NCBI GenBank assembly: GCA_900540255.1 | Contig: UQFE01000009.1 | Coordinates: 21,457 to 85,456, forward strand | Direction of reading: 5' to 3' | Length of the DNA stretch: 64,000 nucleotides | From: an uncultured Clostridium sp. | GTDB taxonomy: Bacteria > Bacillota > Clostridia > Clostridiales > Clostridiaceae | In this document: positions 43,457 to 53,343 of the stretch, piece after piece | How positions within the stretch are numbered: position 1 is the first letter of the stretch | Layout: each line of letters starts with the position of its first letter | The notes under the pieces: generated by a model | What the model was told of the DNA's origin: nothing | The model's database searches: none | Seen by the model: the letters and a program-made list of their open reading frames with translations, nothing else | Program-made: the position numbers and the translations under genes

Positions 43457-43777
43457 ATGGAAAGAATAGCATCGATGTTTTTTTGCTTATCATTAGTAAT
43501 TTATCATGTATTAAGATTATTTAAGATTAAAAAAAGTACATGTATAAAAGTACATATAGTTTTAGGGAGCATTTCAATTTTTGCAATGATTTGTGAATTG
43601 GTTTTAAGAATTGGTCAAGAAGGCTTTATGAAATATATAGGATTTAATATTATTATGATTATTATAGGAATAACGGGATTGTTAATGAAAAAAAATTATA
43701 AATTATATAAGAAGATCCATATTATATTTACTGCTTTATTTTTTGTATATTTACCTATAGCTATTAAATTTATGTAA
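43457..43777 (+). CDS. small membrane protein, unknown
   Basis: 106 residues with four likely membrane spans and His residues placed near the ends of three of them (YHVLR, KVHIVLG, KIHIIF), which could ligate heme but this is only suggestive. AAAGGTAGG precedes ATG 43457. Possibly co-transcribed with DUF454; ends before the hairpin at 43803. Confidence 0.6.
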   Translation: MERIASMFFCLSLVIYHVLRLFKIKKSTCIKVHIVLGSISIFAMICELVLRIGQEGFMKYIGFNIIMIIIGITGLLMKKNYKLYKKIHIIFTALFFVYLPIAIKFM

Positions 43778-43802
43778 TAAAAACAAATTAAAATTTTAAT
43801 TT

Positions 43803-43833
43803 AGGCCTTGCTAATTAGTAAGGTCTATTTTTT
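43803..43833 (+). terminator. terminator
   Basis: AGGCCTTGCTAA / TTAGTAAGGTCT stem with G.U pairs, T7 tail. Confidence 0.65.
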
Positions 43834-43993
43834 TATTATAACATCATTTCAATATAAGCTATAAAAAATTAATTTTTAATATTCTTTTAAAATATAGATA
43901 TAGTATTTATATAAATTTTTTAATGTTAGAAAAAATAATTGTGATTTATATAATATAAAGGTGGGAATGATTACTTAATGAGGTGTTGCTAAA

Positions 43994-45703
43994 TTGAGTA
44001 ATTATTTAATAGGTATAAAAAACAAAGAGTTTAATAATCATCTTATATATATTTTTATTGTATTTATGTTATCATCTTTTTGTTACGAAGTTTACAGTAA
44101 AAATGAAATATTAAGTATATTTTATATTTTAAGTTTTTTTATATTTATATTTTATTTTAAAGGTATATTTATATCTATAATATTATTTTTATTTTTTATT
44201 TCAGCGTTAAATAATAATATATTATTTTATTGTTATCAGCCTAAAAATATTGAATATATTAGAGTAACTGAAGTAAATAATTATTATGGAAAAGGAAAGA
44301 TTAATGGACGAATAGTTAACTTATCAAATCTTAATTCAAAGGTATCAATTGGAGATAAGCTTATTGTAAAAGGAGAATTTAATAAGAATTTAAATTTAAC
44401 TAAGGGTATAATTGGGGATTATAAAATAATTGAATATGAGGAATTTAAAAATGATATTATATCTAAAATTTATAAAAGAAGAATAAAGTTATTTAAGAAA
44501 ATAAGTCAAAAGCTAGGAACTAAAAAGGCTGCATTAATTTCTTCAGTAGCATTTGGATATAAAAGTGAATTGGATCAAGATTATAAAAGTTTAATGAAAA
44601 ACTTAGGAATATCTCATATTATTTCAATTTCAGGTATGCATTTAGCTTTAGTTTATAGCATTTTAAGAAAAGTATTTGGAGTTAAATTAAGTTTAATTAT
44701 AGCATTTATTTATGTTTTGTTTACAGGGGCACCAGCATCTGCTATAAGAGCTTATATAATGATTTTAATATTAAACCTTGGAATAGTATTTAAACGTAAT
44801 TATAGCTCGTTAGCAGCAATATCGTTGGCTGGGATAATATTATTACTTATAAAGCCTTATGAAATTTATGATTTAGGTTTTATATTTTCGTTTTTAGCTA
44901 CTTTAGGGATTATATTATTTAATAAAAAATTAAATAAAATGTTATATAAATTACCTAATTCACTTAGAAATACTGTTGCAATTTCTATTAGTGCTCAAAT
45001 TTTTACTTTTCCAATAATTTTATTATATTTTAATGAAATATCTTTAAATTTTTTAATAGGAAATATAATTGTAATTCCTTTCATAAATATTTTAGTTATA
45101 ATGGGAAATTTTCTTATATTTTTAAAACCTATAAAAGTAATTTTTAATTTTTGTTTATATATTTGTCACTATATAATTAAGTATATTGATATTATTATGT
45201 ATAAATTAGATGAAATCTCTTTTGAATTAGTATATTTTCATTATAGTATAGCTTATTTTTATATAGGGTTATTAATAGCATATTATTTTTATAAAAGAGG
45301 ATTTAAGGTTTTTATATATTATCCTTTAGTTATATTCATATATGTAAGCTTATTGATATATAGCCCAATACCTAAAATAAGATATTATTATGATGGGGCA
45401 CTTTTAATAAGTTATAAGGGAGAAAATATAATTGTTCAAACTAGTGAAAAAGTAAATGAAGAAAAATTAAAAAAAATAACAATTTCAAATAAAATAGTAA
45501 AAGATTTAAATAAAATTAATATAGGAAATAAAATAATGCTATATAAGGAAAAGGATAATTATATTTTGAAAACGGATAAAGAGAAGTATGTATTGTTTGT
45601 AAATTACGAAAAAATAAATTTTGATTATGATATAATAAATTTTAGAAAAGGTGACATAAATGAAATAAATATATTTAATGGTAAGGTAATAGAGAAAAAC
45701 TAA
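43994..45703 (+). CDS. comEC: ComEC/Rec2-family membrane channel protein (short form)
   Basis: 569 residues. N-terminal membrane part, a DUF4131-like extracytoplasmic segment (about 80-150), then the ComEC/Rec2 core with SSVAFGYKSELD and HIISISGMHLALVYSIL, the signature of the DNA-uptake channel. The C-terminal metallo-beta-lactamase-like domain of full-length ComEC (over 700 residues) is missing; the tail here has no HxHxDH. Start TTG 43994 behind GAGGTG. In clostridia natural competence is rarely seen, so its role may differ. Confidence 0.82.
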   Translation: MSNYLIGIKNKEFNNHLIYIFIVFMLSSFCYEVYSKNEILSIFYILSFFIFIFYFKGIFISIILFLFFISALNNNILFYCYQPKNIEYIRVTEVNNYYGKGKINGRIVNLSNLNSKVSIGDKLIVKGEFNKNLNLTKGIIGDYKIIEYEEFKNDIISKIYKRRIKLFKKISQKLGTKKAALISSVAFGYKSELDQDYKSLMKNLGISHIISISGMHLALVYSILRKVFGVKLSLIIAFIYVLFTGAPASAIRAYIMILILNLGIVFKRNYSSLAAISLAGIILLLIKPYEIYDLGFIFSFLATLGIILFNKKLNKMLYKLPNSLRNTVAISISAQIFTFPIILLYFNEISLNFLIGNIIVIPFINILVIMGNFLIFLKPIKVIFNFCLYICHYIIKYIDIIMYKLDEISFELVYFHYSIAYFYIGLLIAYYFYKRGFKVFIYYPLVIFIYVSLLIYSPIPKIRYYYDGALLISYKGENIIVQTSEKVNEEKLKKITISNKIVKDLNKINIGNKIMLYKEKDNYILKTDKEKYVLFVNYEKINFDYDIINFRKGDINEINIFNGKVIEKN

Positions 45704-45748
45704 AATAGTATTGTTATTTTAAATAAAAGTTAGGAGAGAAAAATAAAA

Positions 45749-46780
45749 TTGATTACTATAGATGTGTTAGAATCGGAAATTAAAAAAAATAGTATAGCTA
45801 ATGGATATGTTTTTTGTGGTTTAGATGAAGAATTAATTAAATCAAGTATTGACCCCATAATAAAAAAAGTATTAGATAAGGATTTTTTAGATTTAAATTT
45901 TATAAAAATAGATGGATTAACATCTACTTTTGATGAAATAGAAAATGCTTGTGAAACTTTACCGTTTTTTGGAGATAAAAAGGTTGTATTAGTATATAGA
46001 GCTAATTTTTTAAAGGATAAGCCAGATAAAGAAGGAGCAAAAACATATACTGAAATATTAAAATACATAAAGGATTTACCTCAGCATACAATACTTATTA
46101 TGTATTATTTATTTAATGATAAAAGAGATACTCCTAAAAAAAATAAAAAATTATCAACGTTAGATAAATATGTTAGAGTAGTTCATTGTGATAAGTTAAA
46201 AAAAGATAAGTATTATAAAAAAATTGAAGATATATTTAAGGAAAATGGAAGAACTATTGGAAAAGTTCAATTAAAATATTTTGCTGATAAAGTTCAAAAT
46301 AATTTTGATATTATAAAAAGAGAAATAGATAAATTGGATTGTTATGCATTAGGAAGAGAGCTTACAAAAGAAGATATAGATAAATTAATACCTAATAAAA
46401 GTGAAGATGATATTTTTGATTTGGTAGAATATATCTCATTGAGAAAAGTTGAAAAGGCAATAGATTTATTAGATGAATTATTATTTAAAGCAGATCAGCA
46501 TATGCTTATTATTTCATCAATAGGAAATCATTTCAAGAGATTATATGAAATAAAAGCATATTTACTAAAAGGTAAGAAGCTAGAATTCTTTATTTCTAAA
46601 TATAGATTACCTCAGTTTGTTTGTGAAAAATTAATGAATCAAGCATCAAAATTTAGCTTAAAGCAATTAAATCAATTAATTAAAGTATGTGTTAATACGG
46701 AAATAAAATTAAAATCGTCCACAACAGATAAGCAAATGGAAATGGAACTTATGTTATTTAAGACATTTATGATTAAATAA
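45749..46780 (+). CDS. holA: DNA polymerase III subunit delta
   Basis: 343 residues; the clamp-loader wrench subunit that opens the sliding clamp. Domain order and SLRKVEKAIDLLDELLFKADQHMLIISSIGNHFKRL match HolA. TTG 45749 with AGGAGAG ten bases upstream. Its position between comEC and rpsT is conserved across Firmicutes. Confidence 0.92.
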   Translation: MITIDVLESEIKKNSIANGYVFCGLDEELIKSSIDPIIKKVLDKDFLDLNFIKIDGLTSTFDEIENACETLPFFGDKKVVLVYRANFLKDKPDKEGAKTYTEILKYIKDLPQHTILIMYYLFNDKRDTPKKNKKLSTLDKYVRVVHCDKLKKDKYYKKIEDIFKENGRTIGKVQLKYFADKVQNNFDIIKREIDKLDCYALGRELTKEDIDKLIPNKSEDDIFDLVEYISLRKVEKAIDLLDELLFKADQHMLIISSIGNHFKRLYEIKAYLLKGKKLEFFISKYRLPQFVCEKLMNQASKFSLKQLNQLIKVCVNTEIKLKSSTTDKQMEMELMLFKTFMIK

Positions 46781-46796
46781 AATTAAAATTACATAA

Positions 46797-46835
46797 TAAA
46801 AAAATGTAAAATAATAGCCGGTAATAATCACCGGC
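46797..46835 (-). terminator. rpsT terminator
   Basis: GCCGGT (46817-46822) / ACCGGC (46830-46835), with T-rich minus-strand tail. Confidence 0.7.
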
Positions 46836-46845
46836 TTCTTATTTA

Positions 46846-47109
46846 TTACGCCATAGCGTTTAATTTTGCAGCTAATCTTGATTTCTTTCTAGCAGCCATG
46901 TTCTTGTGAACAGTACCTTTTTGAGCAGCCATGTCTAAAGACTTAGCAGCTTTAACAAATAAAGCTTTAGCTTCTTCAACGTTATTAGCAGCAACAGCAG
47001 ATTCAAACTTCTTTATAGCAGTTTTTAATGCTGATTTAACCATTTTGTTTTGTAAAGTTTTCTTTTCAGTAACTTTAATTCTTTTCTTTGCTGATTTAAT
47101 GTTTGCCAT
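46846..47109 (-). CDS. rpsT: 30S ribosomal protein S20
   Basis: 87 residues, starts [13 protein letters not shown] and ends in the basic [17 protein letters not shown], typical of S20. AAGGGGGTG ribosome binding site on the minus strand. Reads against its neighbours as usual for this locus. Confidence 0.97.
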   Translation of the reverse strand: MANIKSAKKRIKVTEKKTLQNKMVKSALKTAIKKFESAVAANNVEEAKALFVKAAKSLDMAAQKGTVHKNMAARKKSRLAAKLNAMA

Positions 47110-47282
47110 TCAATTCACCCCCTTGATATTTTATAGGGCCTCTGCAGTTTTGGGGAAATCTGCGTACGAGTTTATTTTCAACAAATCATATTATAACACT
47201 TAAAGTTTTTAAGTTCAAGTATGAAATTAAAACTTATTTGGGAAAATAAATTTGATAGTTAAGAAATTTTAGGAGGAACGTT

Positions 47283-48257
47283 ATGATAAGTGTAAGAACA
47301 GACCTTGCAATTGAAGCAAAGCAAGCATATACAGAGGAAAATAAAAGAGAATTAGATGGAGTAAAAGTAGATGAGGAAATGGAAGGAGAAATTAAAATTA
47401 CTACTGTTACTATTGAAAGTGATGAAGCTGGAAGAGAGTTAGGTAAGCCAAAAGGTCATTATATAACAATAGATTTTCCAGAGTTTACACCTTATGATGG
47501 CGAATCTATGGATGATTTGTCATTAATTGTAGGTAAAGTAATGAAGAGACTTGTAGATATTTCTGAAGAAAAATTAGTATTAGTAGTTGGATTAGGAAAT
47601 TGGAATGTTACACCAGATTCTCTTGGACCAAAAGTTGTAGAAAGAACAATGATAACAAGACATTTAAAGCAAGTTATGCCAGATGCTATTGATGATTCAG
47701 TAAGACCAGTATGTGCAATTGCACCTGGAGTACTTGGTATAACTGGAATTGAAACTGGAGAAGTAATTAAAGCTTTAGTTGAAAAAATAAAACCTGATTT
47801 AGTAATTTGTGTGGACGCATTGGGCTCAAGAAGGTTAGAAAGAGTAAATAGAACAATACAAATAGGTGATACAGGAATTTCACCAGGGGCTGGAGTTGGA
47901 AATCATAGAATGCAAATTAATGAAAAAAGTTTAGGTATTAAAGTTTTAGCTGTGGGAGTTCCTACAGTAGTTGATGCTGCAACTATAGCAAATGATACTA
48001 TGGATTTGTTGTTAGATGACTTAATAAGCAAAGCTAAAAATGGAAAAGAATTTTATAATATGCTTAAGAGTGTGGATAGAAATGAAAAAAATATGCTTAT
48101 AAGAGAAATATTAAATCCAACATTTGGAGATTTAATGGTTACACCAAAAGATGTAGATACAATTATAGAATCTTTATCAAAAATAATAGCCAATGGAATA
48201 AATATTGCAGTTCAACCTAATATGAATATGGAAGAAATAAATAAGTTTATGAATTAA
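47283..48257 (+). CDS. gpr: GPR endopeptidase (spore germination protease)
   Basis: 324 residues, family A25. Made as a zymogen in the forespore and activated by removal of the N-terminal propeptide; degrades small acid-soluble proteins at germination. VRTDLAIEA near the start, VVGLGNWNVTPDSLGP and VCVDALGSRRLERVNRTIQIGDTGISPGAGVGN are diagnostic. AGGAGG ribosome binding site. Confidence 0.95.
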   Translation: MISVRTDLAIEAKQAYTEENKRELDGVKVDEEMEGEIKITTVTIESDEAGRELGKPKGHYITIDFPEFTPYDGESMDDLSLIVGKVMKRLVDISEEKLVLVVGLGNWNVTPDSLGPKVVERTMITRHLKQVMPDAIDDSVRPVCAIAPGVLGITGIETGEVIKALVEKIKPDLVICVDALGSRRLERVNRTIQIGDTGISPGAGVGNHRMQINEKSLGIKVLAVGVPTVVDAATIANDTMDLLLDDLISKAKNGKEFYNMLKSVDRNEKNMLIREILNPTFGDLMVTPKDVDTIIESLSKIIANGINIAVQPNMNMEEINKFMN

Positions 48258-48352
48258 CTATAAACTAAATTCCTTTTGCTTCATTATAAAATTTGTTAAT
48301 AATTATGTAAAACCTCCCATATATATATTAAGAGTGAGGAGGTTATAGGGGA

Positions 48353-49453
48353 ATGCAGTGGGTTAATAGAAGTAATAAAAAAATTAAAAAAAATAAAAGC
48401 ATTAGTATGGGATATATAATATTGTTGTTTATTATAGTAATATTTGTTGTAAGGGCAGTTAAGGTTATTAATAATTATAGAGAACGTGGTGGATTGGCAT
48501 ATGTGCAGCTACTTAATTATTCAATGCCAGTAGTAGAAAACCAGATATATGATAGTACAGCATATAGAGAAAATAAAGTTAGTGTAAAAAGAGTTATGAT
48601 AGAAGCATTAGGACTTAATAATATATCAACTTATGGAATAGTAGGAAATGAGGTTTCTTTTTTTTATAAAATTGCAAATTATAGTAATGATGCAGGTGCT
48701 AAACAAAAATCTACTTTTAATTTTTTTGAGCCATATGTTATGAAAGAAGATAGTATTGCTAGAATTACAGAAGAAGAGCAAGCGGAATTAAATGCACCAA
48801 GTGAAGCATATGATTCTTCGTTAAAAAAAACATTAAACTCATCAAATGTTGAAGTATTAATTTACCACACTCATAGTCATGAAGGTTATGCTGAATCAGG
48901 ATCAGATACAGAGCAAGAAGATTTTAGTGTAGTTGGAGTAGGAGATGTATTAGCACAAGAACTTCAAGATGGTTATGGTATTTCTGTTATCCATGATAAG
49001 ACAATACATGATACAAGTCCATACAATCAATCTTATTACAGATCAGGACCTACAGTTGAAAGTTATTTAAATCAATTTCCTAATTTAAAATTAATTATAG
49101 ATTTGCATAGGGATAGTGGACCAAGTAAAGATAAAACAACAGTAGAAATAAATGGTCAAAGTTTAGCTAGAGTAATGTTTGTGACATCTAAGGCATCACC
49201 GTATTATAGTGAAATGATGACTACTGTAAACTCAATGATTAATACAGCTAAAAATTTATTTCCTGGTTTATTGGCTGATGGAAATAGTGGAGAAGGGCTT
49301 TATGAATATAATCATGGGTCTAATAACTTTAATCAAGATTTAAGCCCAGCTTGTATATTAACAGAGTTTGGAACTGAATTAAATACAGCACAAGAAGCTA
49401 AATTGAGCGCTAAATATTTAGCAAGGCTTATTGCAGAAACATTAAATAAATAA
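48353..49453 (+). CDS. spoIIP: stage II sporulation protein P
   Basis: 366 residues; membrane-anchored amidase/endopeptidase of the DMP complex that thins septal peptidoglycan during engulfment. One membrane span (about 20-38), then the SpoIIP domain with VEVLIYHTHSHEGY (zinc-ligand His), IDLHRDSG and LTEFGTELNT. Follows gpr by 95 bases, conserved order. Strong GAGGAGG site at some distance plus AGGGG next to ATG 48353. Confidence 0.95.
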   Translation: MQWVNRSNKKIKKNKSISMGYIILLFIIVIFVVRAVKVINNYRERGGLAYVQLLNYSMPVVENQIYDSTAYRENKVSVKRVMIEALGLNNISTYGIVGNEVSFFYKIANYSNDAGAKQKSTFNFFEPYVMKEDSIARITEEEQAELNAPSEAYDSSLKKTLNSSNVEVLIYHTHSHEGYAESGSDTEQEDFSVVGVGDVLAQELQDGYGISVIHDKTIHDTSPYNQSYYRSGPTVESYLNQFPNLKLIIDLHRDSGPSKDKTTVEINGQSLARVMFVTSKASPYYSEMMTTVNSMINTAKNLFPGLLADGNSGEGLYEYNHGSNNFNQDLSPACILTEFGTELNTAQEAKLSAKYLARLIAETLNK

Positions 49454-49479
49454 AAGATGAATAAAAATATATAAAAATG

Positions 49480-49517
49480 AGCATCCTTATAGCTAAGTAC
49501 TAGGGGGTGCTTTTTTT
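49480..49517 (+). terminator. spoIIP terminator that also contains the next gene's ribosome binding site
   Basis: AGCATCC (49480-49486) / GGGTGCT (49505-49511), T7 (49511-49517) ending at ATG 49518. The GGGGGTG of the 3' arm is the only ribosome binding site of the next gene. Confidence 0.65.
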
Positions 49518-49958
49518 ATGGTAAAGTTAATAAAAATATATTTTATACCATTAATTTCAATAATTTTATTAATAATAGGATTTGTTGAGGTAAATATTAT
49601 AAATACAGAATCGTTATCACCATTAGGAACAACAGAAGATAACTTTAAAGTTGTAAGTGATGAATTTGGTGAAGACTTTCAAGAATTTATAATGGATAAA
49701 AGTCCTATTAAAATTTATGTTGGAGAAAAAAATGATGGAATGGCAACAGTTAAGTTTTATAATAAGTATATTAATTTAACTAATAATAATTTTATTATGA
49801 ATTTTATTAAGAATTTAGCAACATATACTAATAAAGCTTATATAAATATAAGGGATAAAATAAGTGGAATTACAAAAAATAATAAAGAAAATAGTAATTA
49901 TAAAGAAAGTGATTTTGACAAAAATATAAATGAATTTATAAAAAACAACAGTAAATAG
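49518..49958 (+). CDS. signal-anchored protein, unknown
   Basis: 146 residues: one N-terminal membrane anchor (about 5-28), then an extracytoplasmic polar domain containing DEFGEDFQEFIMDKSPIKIYVGE, and an Asn/Lys-rich tail. Clostridia often carry such a gene between spoIIP and lepA, suggesting a sporulation link, but I do not know its function. Its ribosome binding site is in the preceding terminator hairpin. Confidence 0.7.
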   Translation: MVKLIKIYFIPLISIILLIIGFVEVNIINTESLSPLGTTEDNFKVVSDEFGEDFQEFIMDKSPIKIYVGEKNDGMATVKFYNKYINLTNNNFIMNFIKNLATYTNKAYINIRDKISGITKNNKENSNYKESDFDKNINEFIKNNSK

Positions 49959-50092
49959 TAATATATTTAAGTTAATATAATTATAAGTGCTAATATTCTT
50001 GACACTTACTCTATACTCTATGTTATAATTTAGCTTGATTTAACAATATGGGGGTGAAGAAGCTGCTTAATATTTTATAGCAGTTAAGATAT

Positions 50093-51898
50093 ATGCAAAG
50101 TAATAGACAATCAAAGATTAGAAACTTTTCAATAGTAGCACATATAGATCATGGTAAGTCAACCCTAGCGGACAGATTATTAGAAATTACAGGGACTCTT
50201 ACTAAAAGAGAAATGGAAGAACAAGTTCTTGATAATATGGAAATTGAAAGAGAAAGAGGGATTACAATAAAATCTCAAGCAGCAAGACTTGTTTATAGAC
50301 GTGAAGATGGTGAAGAGTATATATTAAATTTAATTGATACTCCAGGGCACGTAGACTTCACATATGAGGTTTCAAGAAGTTTAGCAGCTTGTGAGGGGGC
50401 ACTTCTTGTAGTTGATGCAACACAAGGTATTGAAGCTCAAACTTTAGCAAATTGTTATCTTGCATTAGATAATGATTTAGAAATTGCACCTATTATTAAT
50501 AAGATAGATTTACCATCTGCTAGACCAGATGAAGTAAAAGAAGAAATTGAAGATGTTATTGGTATTGAAGCAGAAGATGCACCAATGATTTCTGCAAAAA
50601 CAGGTTTAAATGTTGAAGATGTACTTGAAACTATAATTGAAAAGATACCTGCACCAAATGGAGATGAAGAAGCTCCACTTAAAGCTTTAATATTTGACTC
50701 ATATTATGACAGTTATAAGGGTGTTGTATGTTATGTAAGAATATTAGATGGTAAAGTTAAAGCAGGAACTAAAATAAAGCTTATGAATACAAATAAGGTT
50801 TATGATGTAGTTGAAGTAGGGGTGTTTACTCCAAAACTATTCTCAACAGCTGAACTTATGGCTGGGGATGTTGGATATATAACAGCATCTATAAAAAATG
50901 TTGCTGATGCTAGAGTTGGGGATACTATTACAGAATCAGAAAGACCAACAGAACATGCATTACCAGGATATAAAAAAGCAGTACCAATGGTTTATTCAGG
51001 TATTTATCCAGTTGATGGAGCTAAGTATGATGAATTAAGAGAAGCATTAGAAAAATTACAAATAAATGATGCTGCATTAGATTTTGAACCAGAAACATCT
51101 ATTGCATTAGGATTTGGGTTTAGATGTGGATTCCTTGGATTACTTCATATGGAAATAATTCAAGAAAGAATAGAAAGAGAATTTAACTTAGATATTATAA
51201 CAACAGCTCCATCTGTTATATATAAAGTTACTAAAACAAATGGTGAAACTATAGATTTAACAAATCCAACTAATTTACCAGAACCAACAGAAATAGATTC
51301 TATGGAAGAGCCAATTGTTAAGGCATCTGTAATTGCACCAACTGAATATGTTGGAGCTATAATGGACTTATGTCAAGAAAGAAGAGGAGTTTATATAGAT
51401 ATGCAATACTTAGAAGAAACAAGAGTATGCATAAACTATGATATTCCATTAAATGAAATTGTTTATGACTTCTTTGATACTTTAAAATCAAGAACAAGAG
51501 GTTATGCTTCATTTGATTATGAATTTAAAGGATATACTAAAACAGAGCTTGTTAAGCTTGATATACTTTTAAATGGAGATGTAGTTGATGCTTTATCAAT
51601 GATTGTTCCAAAGGAAAGAGCATACCATAAGGGAAGAGGAATTGCAGAAAAACTTAAGGAAATTATTCCAAGACAAATGTTTGAAGTTCCAATTCAAGCT
51701 GCAGTAGGATCTAAGGTTATAGCTAGGGAAACTGTTAAAGCTATGAGAAAAGACGTACTTGCTAAATGTTATGGTGGAGATATTTCAAGAAAGAAGAAAC
51801 TTCTTGAAAAGCAAAAAGAAGGTAAAAAGAGAATGAGACAAGTGGGATCTGTAGAGGTACCACAAGAAGCATTTATGGCTGTTCTTAAAGTTGATTAA
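50093..51898 (+). CDS. lepA: elongation factor 4 (LepA)
   Basis: 601-residue ribosomal back-translocase/assembly GTPase. P-loop AHIDHGKST (16-24), switch region [20 protein letters not shown], and the C-terminal LepA-specific domain ending in [17 protein letters not shown] 50093 is fixed by an in-frame TAG at 50078. No site lies next to it; GGGGTG at 50051-50056 is 36 bases away, with a 7-bp hairpin (50061-50067 / 50079-50085) between, leaving 11 unpaired bases. Confidence 0.96.
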   Translation: MQSNRQSKIRNFSIVAHIDHGKSTLADRLLEITGTLTKREMEEQVLDNMEIERERGITIKSQAARLVYRREDGEEYILNLIDTPGHVDFTYEVSRSLAACEGALLVVDATQGIEAQTLANCYLALDNDLEIAPIINKIDLPSARPDEVKEEIEDVIGIEAEDAPMISAKTGLNVEDVLETIIEKIPAPNGDEEAPLKALIFDSYYDSYKGVVCYVRILDGKVKAGTKIKLMNTNKVYDVVEVGVFTPKLFSTAELMAGDVGYITASIKNVADARVGDTITESERPTEHALPGYKKAVPMVYSGIYPVDGAKYDELREALEKLQINDAALDFEPETSIALGFGFRCGFLGLLHMEIIQERIEREFNLDIITTAPSVIYKVTKTNGETIDLTNPTNLPEPTEIDSMEEPIVKASVIAPTEYVGAIMDLCQERRGVYIDMQYLEETRVCINYDIPLNEIVYDFFDTLKSRTRGYASFDYEFKGYTKTELVKLDILLNGDVVDALSMIVPKERAYHKGRGIAEKLKEIIPRQMFEVPIQAAVGSKVIARETVKAMRKDVLAKCYGGDISRKKKLLEKQKEGKKRMRQVGSVEVPQEAFMAVLKVD

Positions 51899-51904
51899 TA
51901 TTAG

Positions 51905-51932
51905 GATGCTACATTTTGTAGCATCTTTTTTT
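51905..51932 (+). terminator. lepA terminator
   Basis: GATGCTACA (51905-51913) / TGTAGCATC (51917-51925), T7. Confidence 0.82.
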
Positions 51933-52021
51933 CATAGATAAAAAATATAATAAATTTTACAAATTATTTATTGGATAGTTAAGCTGATAAATAAGTAATA
52001 TTGAAAATAGGAGTAAAGTTA

Positions 52022-53152
52022 ATGAAAGAAATTAGTTTATATGTACATATTCCATTTTGTAAGCAAAGATGTTTTTATTGTGATTTTCCAACATTTGCAG
52101 GGAAGGAAAAATATAGAGAAGAATATATAGATGCATTAATAAAAGAAATAAAAGAAAAATGTTCTAATTATATAATAAAAACTATTTTTATTGGTGGAGG
52201 AACTCCATCTTATTTAGAAACTAAAGAGTTAGAAAAATTATTAAAGGTTATTAAGAATTTAAATTTATCAAAAGATATAGAGTATTCCATGGAATGTAAT
52301 CCAGGAACATTAACAAAAGAGAAATTAATGGTAATGAAAAAAAGTGGAGTTAATAGAATAAGTTTTGGATTACAATCTTGTAACAATAAATTATTAAAGG
52401 AAATAGGGCGTATACATACATTTGAAGAATTTTTAGAAAATTATAATTTAGCAAGAGGTATTGGATTTGAAAATATAAATGTTGATTTAATGTATGGATT
52501 ACCAAATTTAACAGTAGATTTATGGAAGGAGACATTAGAAAAAGTATGTGATTTAAGACCAGATCATATTTCTGCTTATAGTTTAATAATTGAAGAAGGA
52601 ACTGCTTTTTATAGTTTATATAACAAAAATAAATTAAATTTACCTTCTGAAGATGATGAAAGAATAATGGATAAATTAACTAAGGATATATTAAAGGAAA
52701 GAGGGTATCATCAATATGAAATATCTAACTTTTCTTTAAATGAAAAGGAATGTGAGCATAATAAGGTTTATTGGTCATTAAATGAATATATAGGTGTGGG
52801 AAGTGCAAGTAGTTCTTATATAAATGGAACAAGAATGGTAAATGAAAGTGATATAAATGAATATATAAAAAAGATAAATAATAATGAAAATACAATAGTT
52901 GAAGAACATAAAAATTCTATAAATGATGAAATTGAAGAATTTATTTTTATGGGATTAAGAATGATATGCGGAATAGATTTAAAAATTTTTAATAAAAAAT
53001 TTAATAAAGATATAAGAAGTATATATGATAAGGTGATTGAGAAAAATATAAAAGATGGTTTATTAATTTTAGAGGAAGATAAGATGTTTTTAACTTTAAA
53101 AGGATTGGAACTATCTAATTATGTAATGTCTGATTTTATATTAGAAAAGTGA
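52022..53152 (+). CDS. hemW: HemW (radical SAM, coproporphyrinogen III oxidase-like)
   Basis: 376 residues from ATG 52022 (AGGAG upstream). Radical SAM cluster motif CKQRCFYCDF, then IFIGGGTPS and MECNPGT. The missing N-terminal Cys and context after lepA mark it as HemW, a heme chaperone, rather than the HemN oxidase. Conserved place between lepA and hrcA. Confidence 0.92.
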   Translation: MKEISLYVHIPFCKQRCFYCDFPTFAGKEKYREEYIDALIKEIKEKCSNYIIKTIFIGGGTPSYLETKELEKLLKVIKNLNLSKDIEYSMECNPGTLTKEKLMVMKKSGVNRISFGLQSCNNKLLKEIGRIHTFEEFLENYNLARGIGFENINVDLMYGLPNLTVDLWKETLEKVCDLRPDHISAYSLIIEEGTAFYSLYNKNKLNLPSEDDERIMDKLTKDILKERGYHQYEISNFSLNEKECEHNKVYWSLNEYIGVGSASSSYINGTRMVNESDINEYIKKINNNENTIVEEHKNSINDEIEEFIFMGLRMICGIDLKIFNKKFNKDIRSIYDKVIEKNIKDGLLILEEDKMFLTLKGLELSNYVMSDFILEK

Positions 53153-53188
53153 AAAATGAAATAGTGAGAAAATAGGAGTAATAAAGAG

Positions 53189-53278
53189 ATGGGAAGAGAT
53201 AATAAAGAAAAAATTAAATTATATAAAAAAATAGTTCAAAATTTAAAGAAATACGAAATTGACAAAAAAAACAAATAA
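53189..53278 (+). CDS. 29-residue basic ORF upstream of hrcA
   Basis: ATG 53189 with AGGAG (53174-53178) upstream; encodes a Lys-rich peptide MGRDNKEKIKLYKKIV and so on. It overlaps the hrcA promoter. Translation is possible but unproven. Confidence 0.3.
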   Translation: MGRDNKEKIKLYKKIVQNLKKYEIDKKNK

Positions 53279-53327
53279 GAATATATTGATATTGTAGTCA
53301 TTAGCACTCTACTTTGATGAGTGCTAA
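53259..53327 (+). promoter_or_regulatory. heat-shock promoter and CIRCE operator
   Basis: TTGACA (53259-53264), 17 bp, TATATT (53282-53287), then a perfect CIRCE TTAGCACTC-N9-GAGTGCTAA (53301-53327). HrcA binding here represses hrcA-grpE-dnaK-dnaJ at normal temperature. Confidence 0.97.
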
Positions 53328-53343
53328 CAATAGGGGTGATAAA

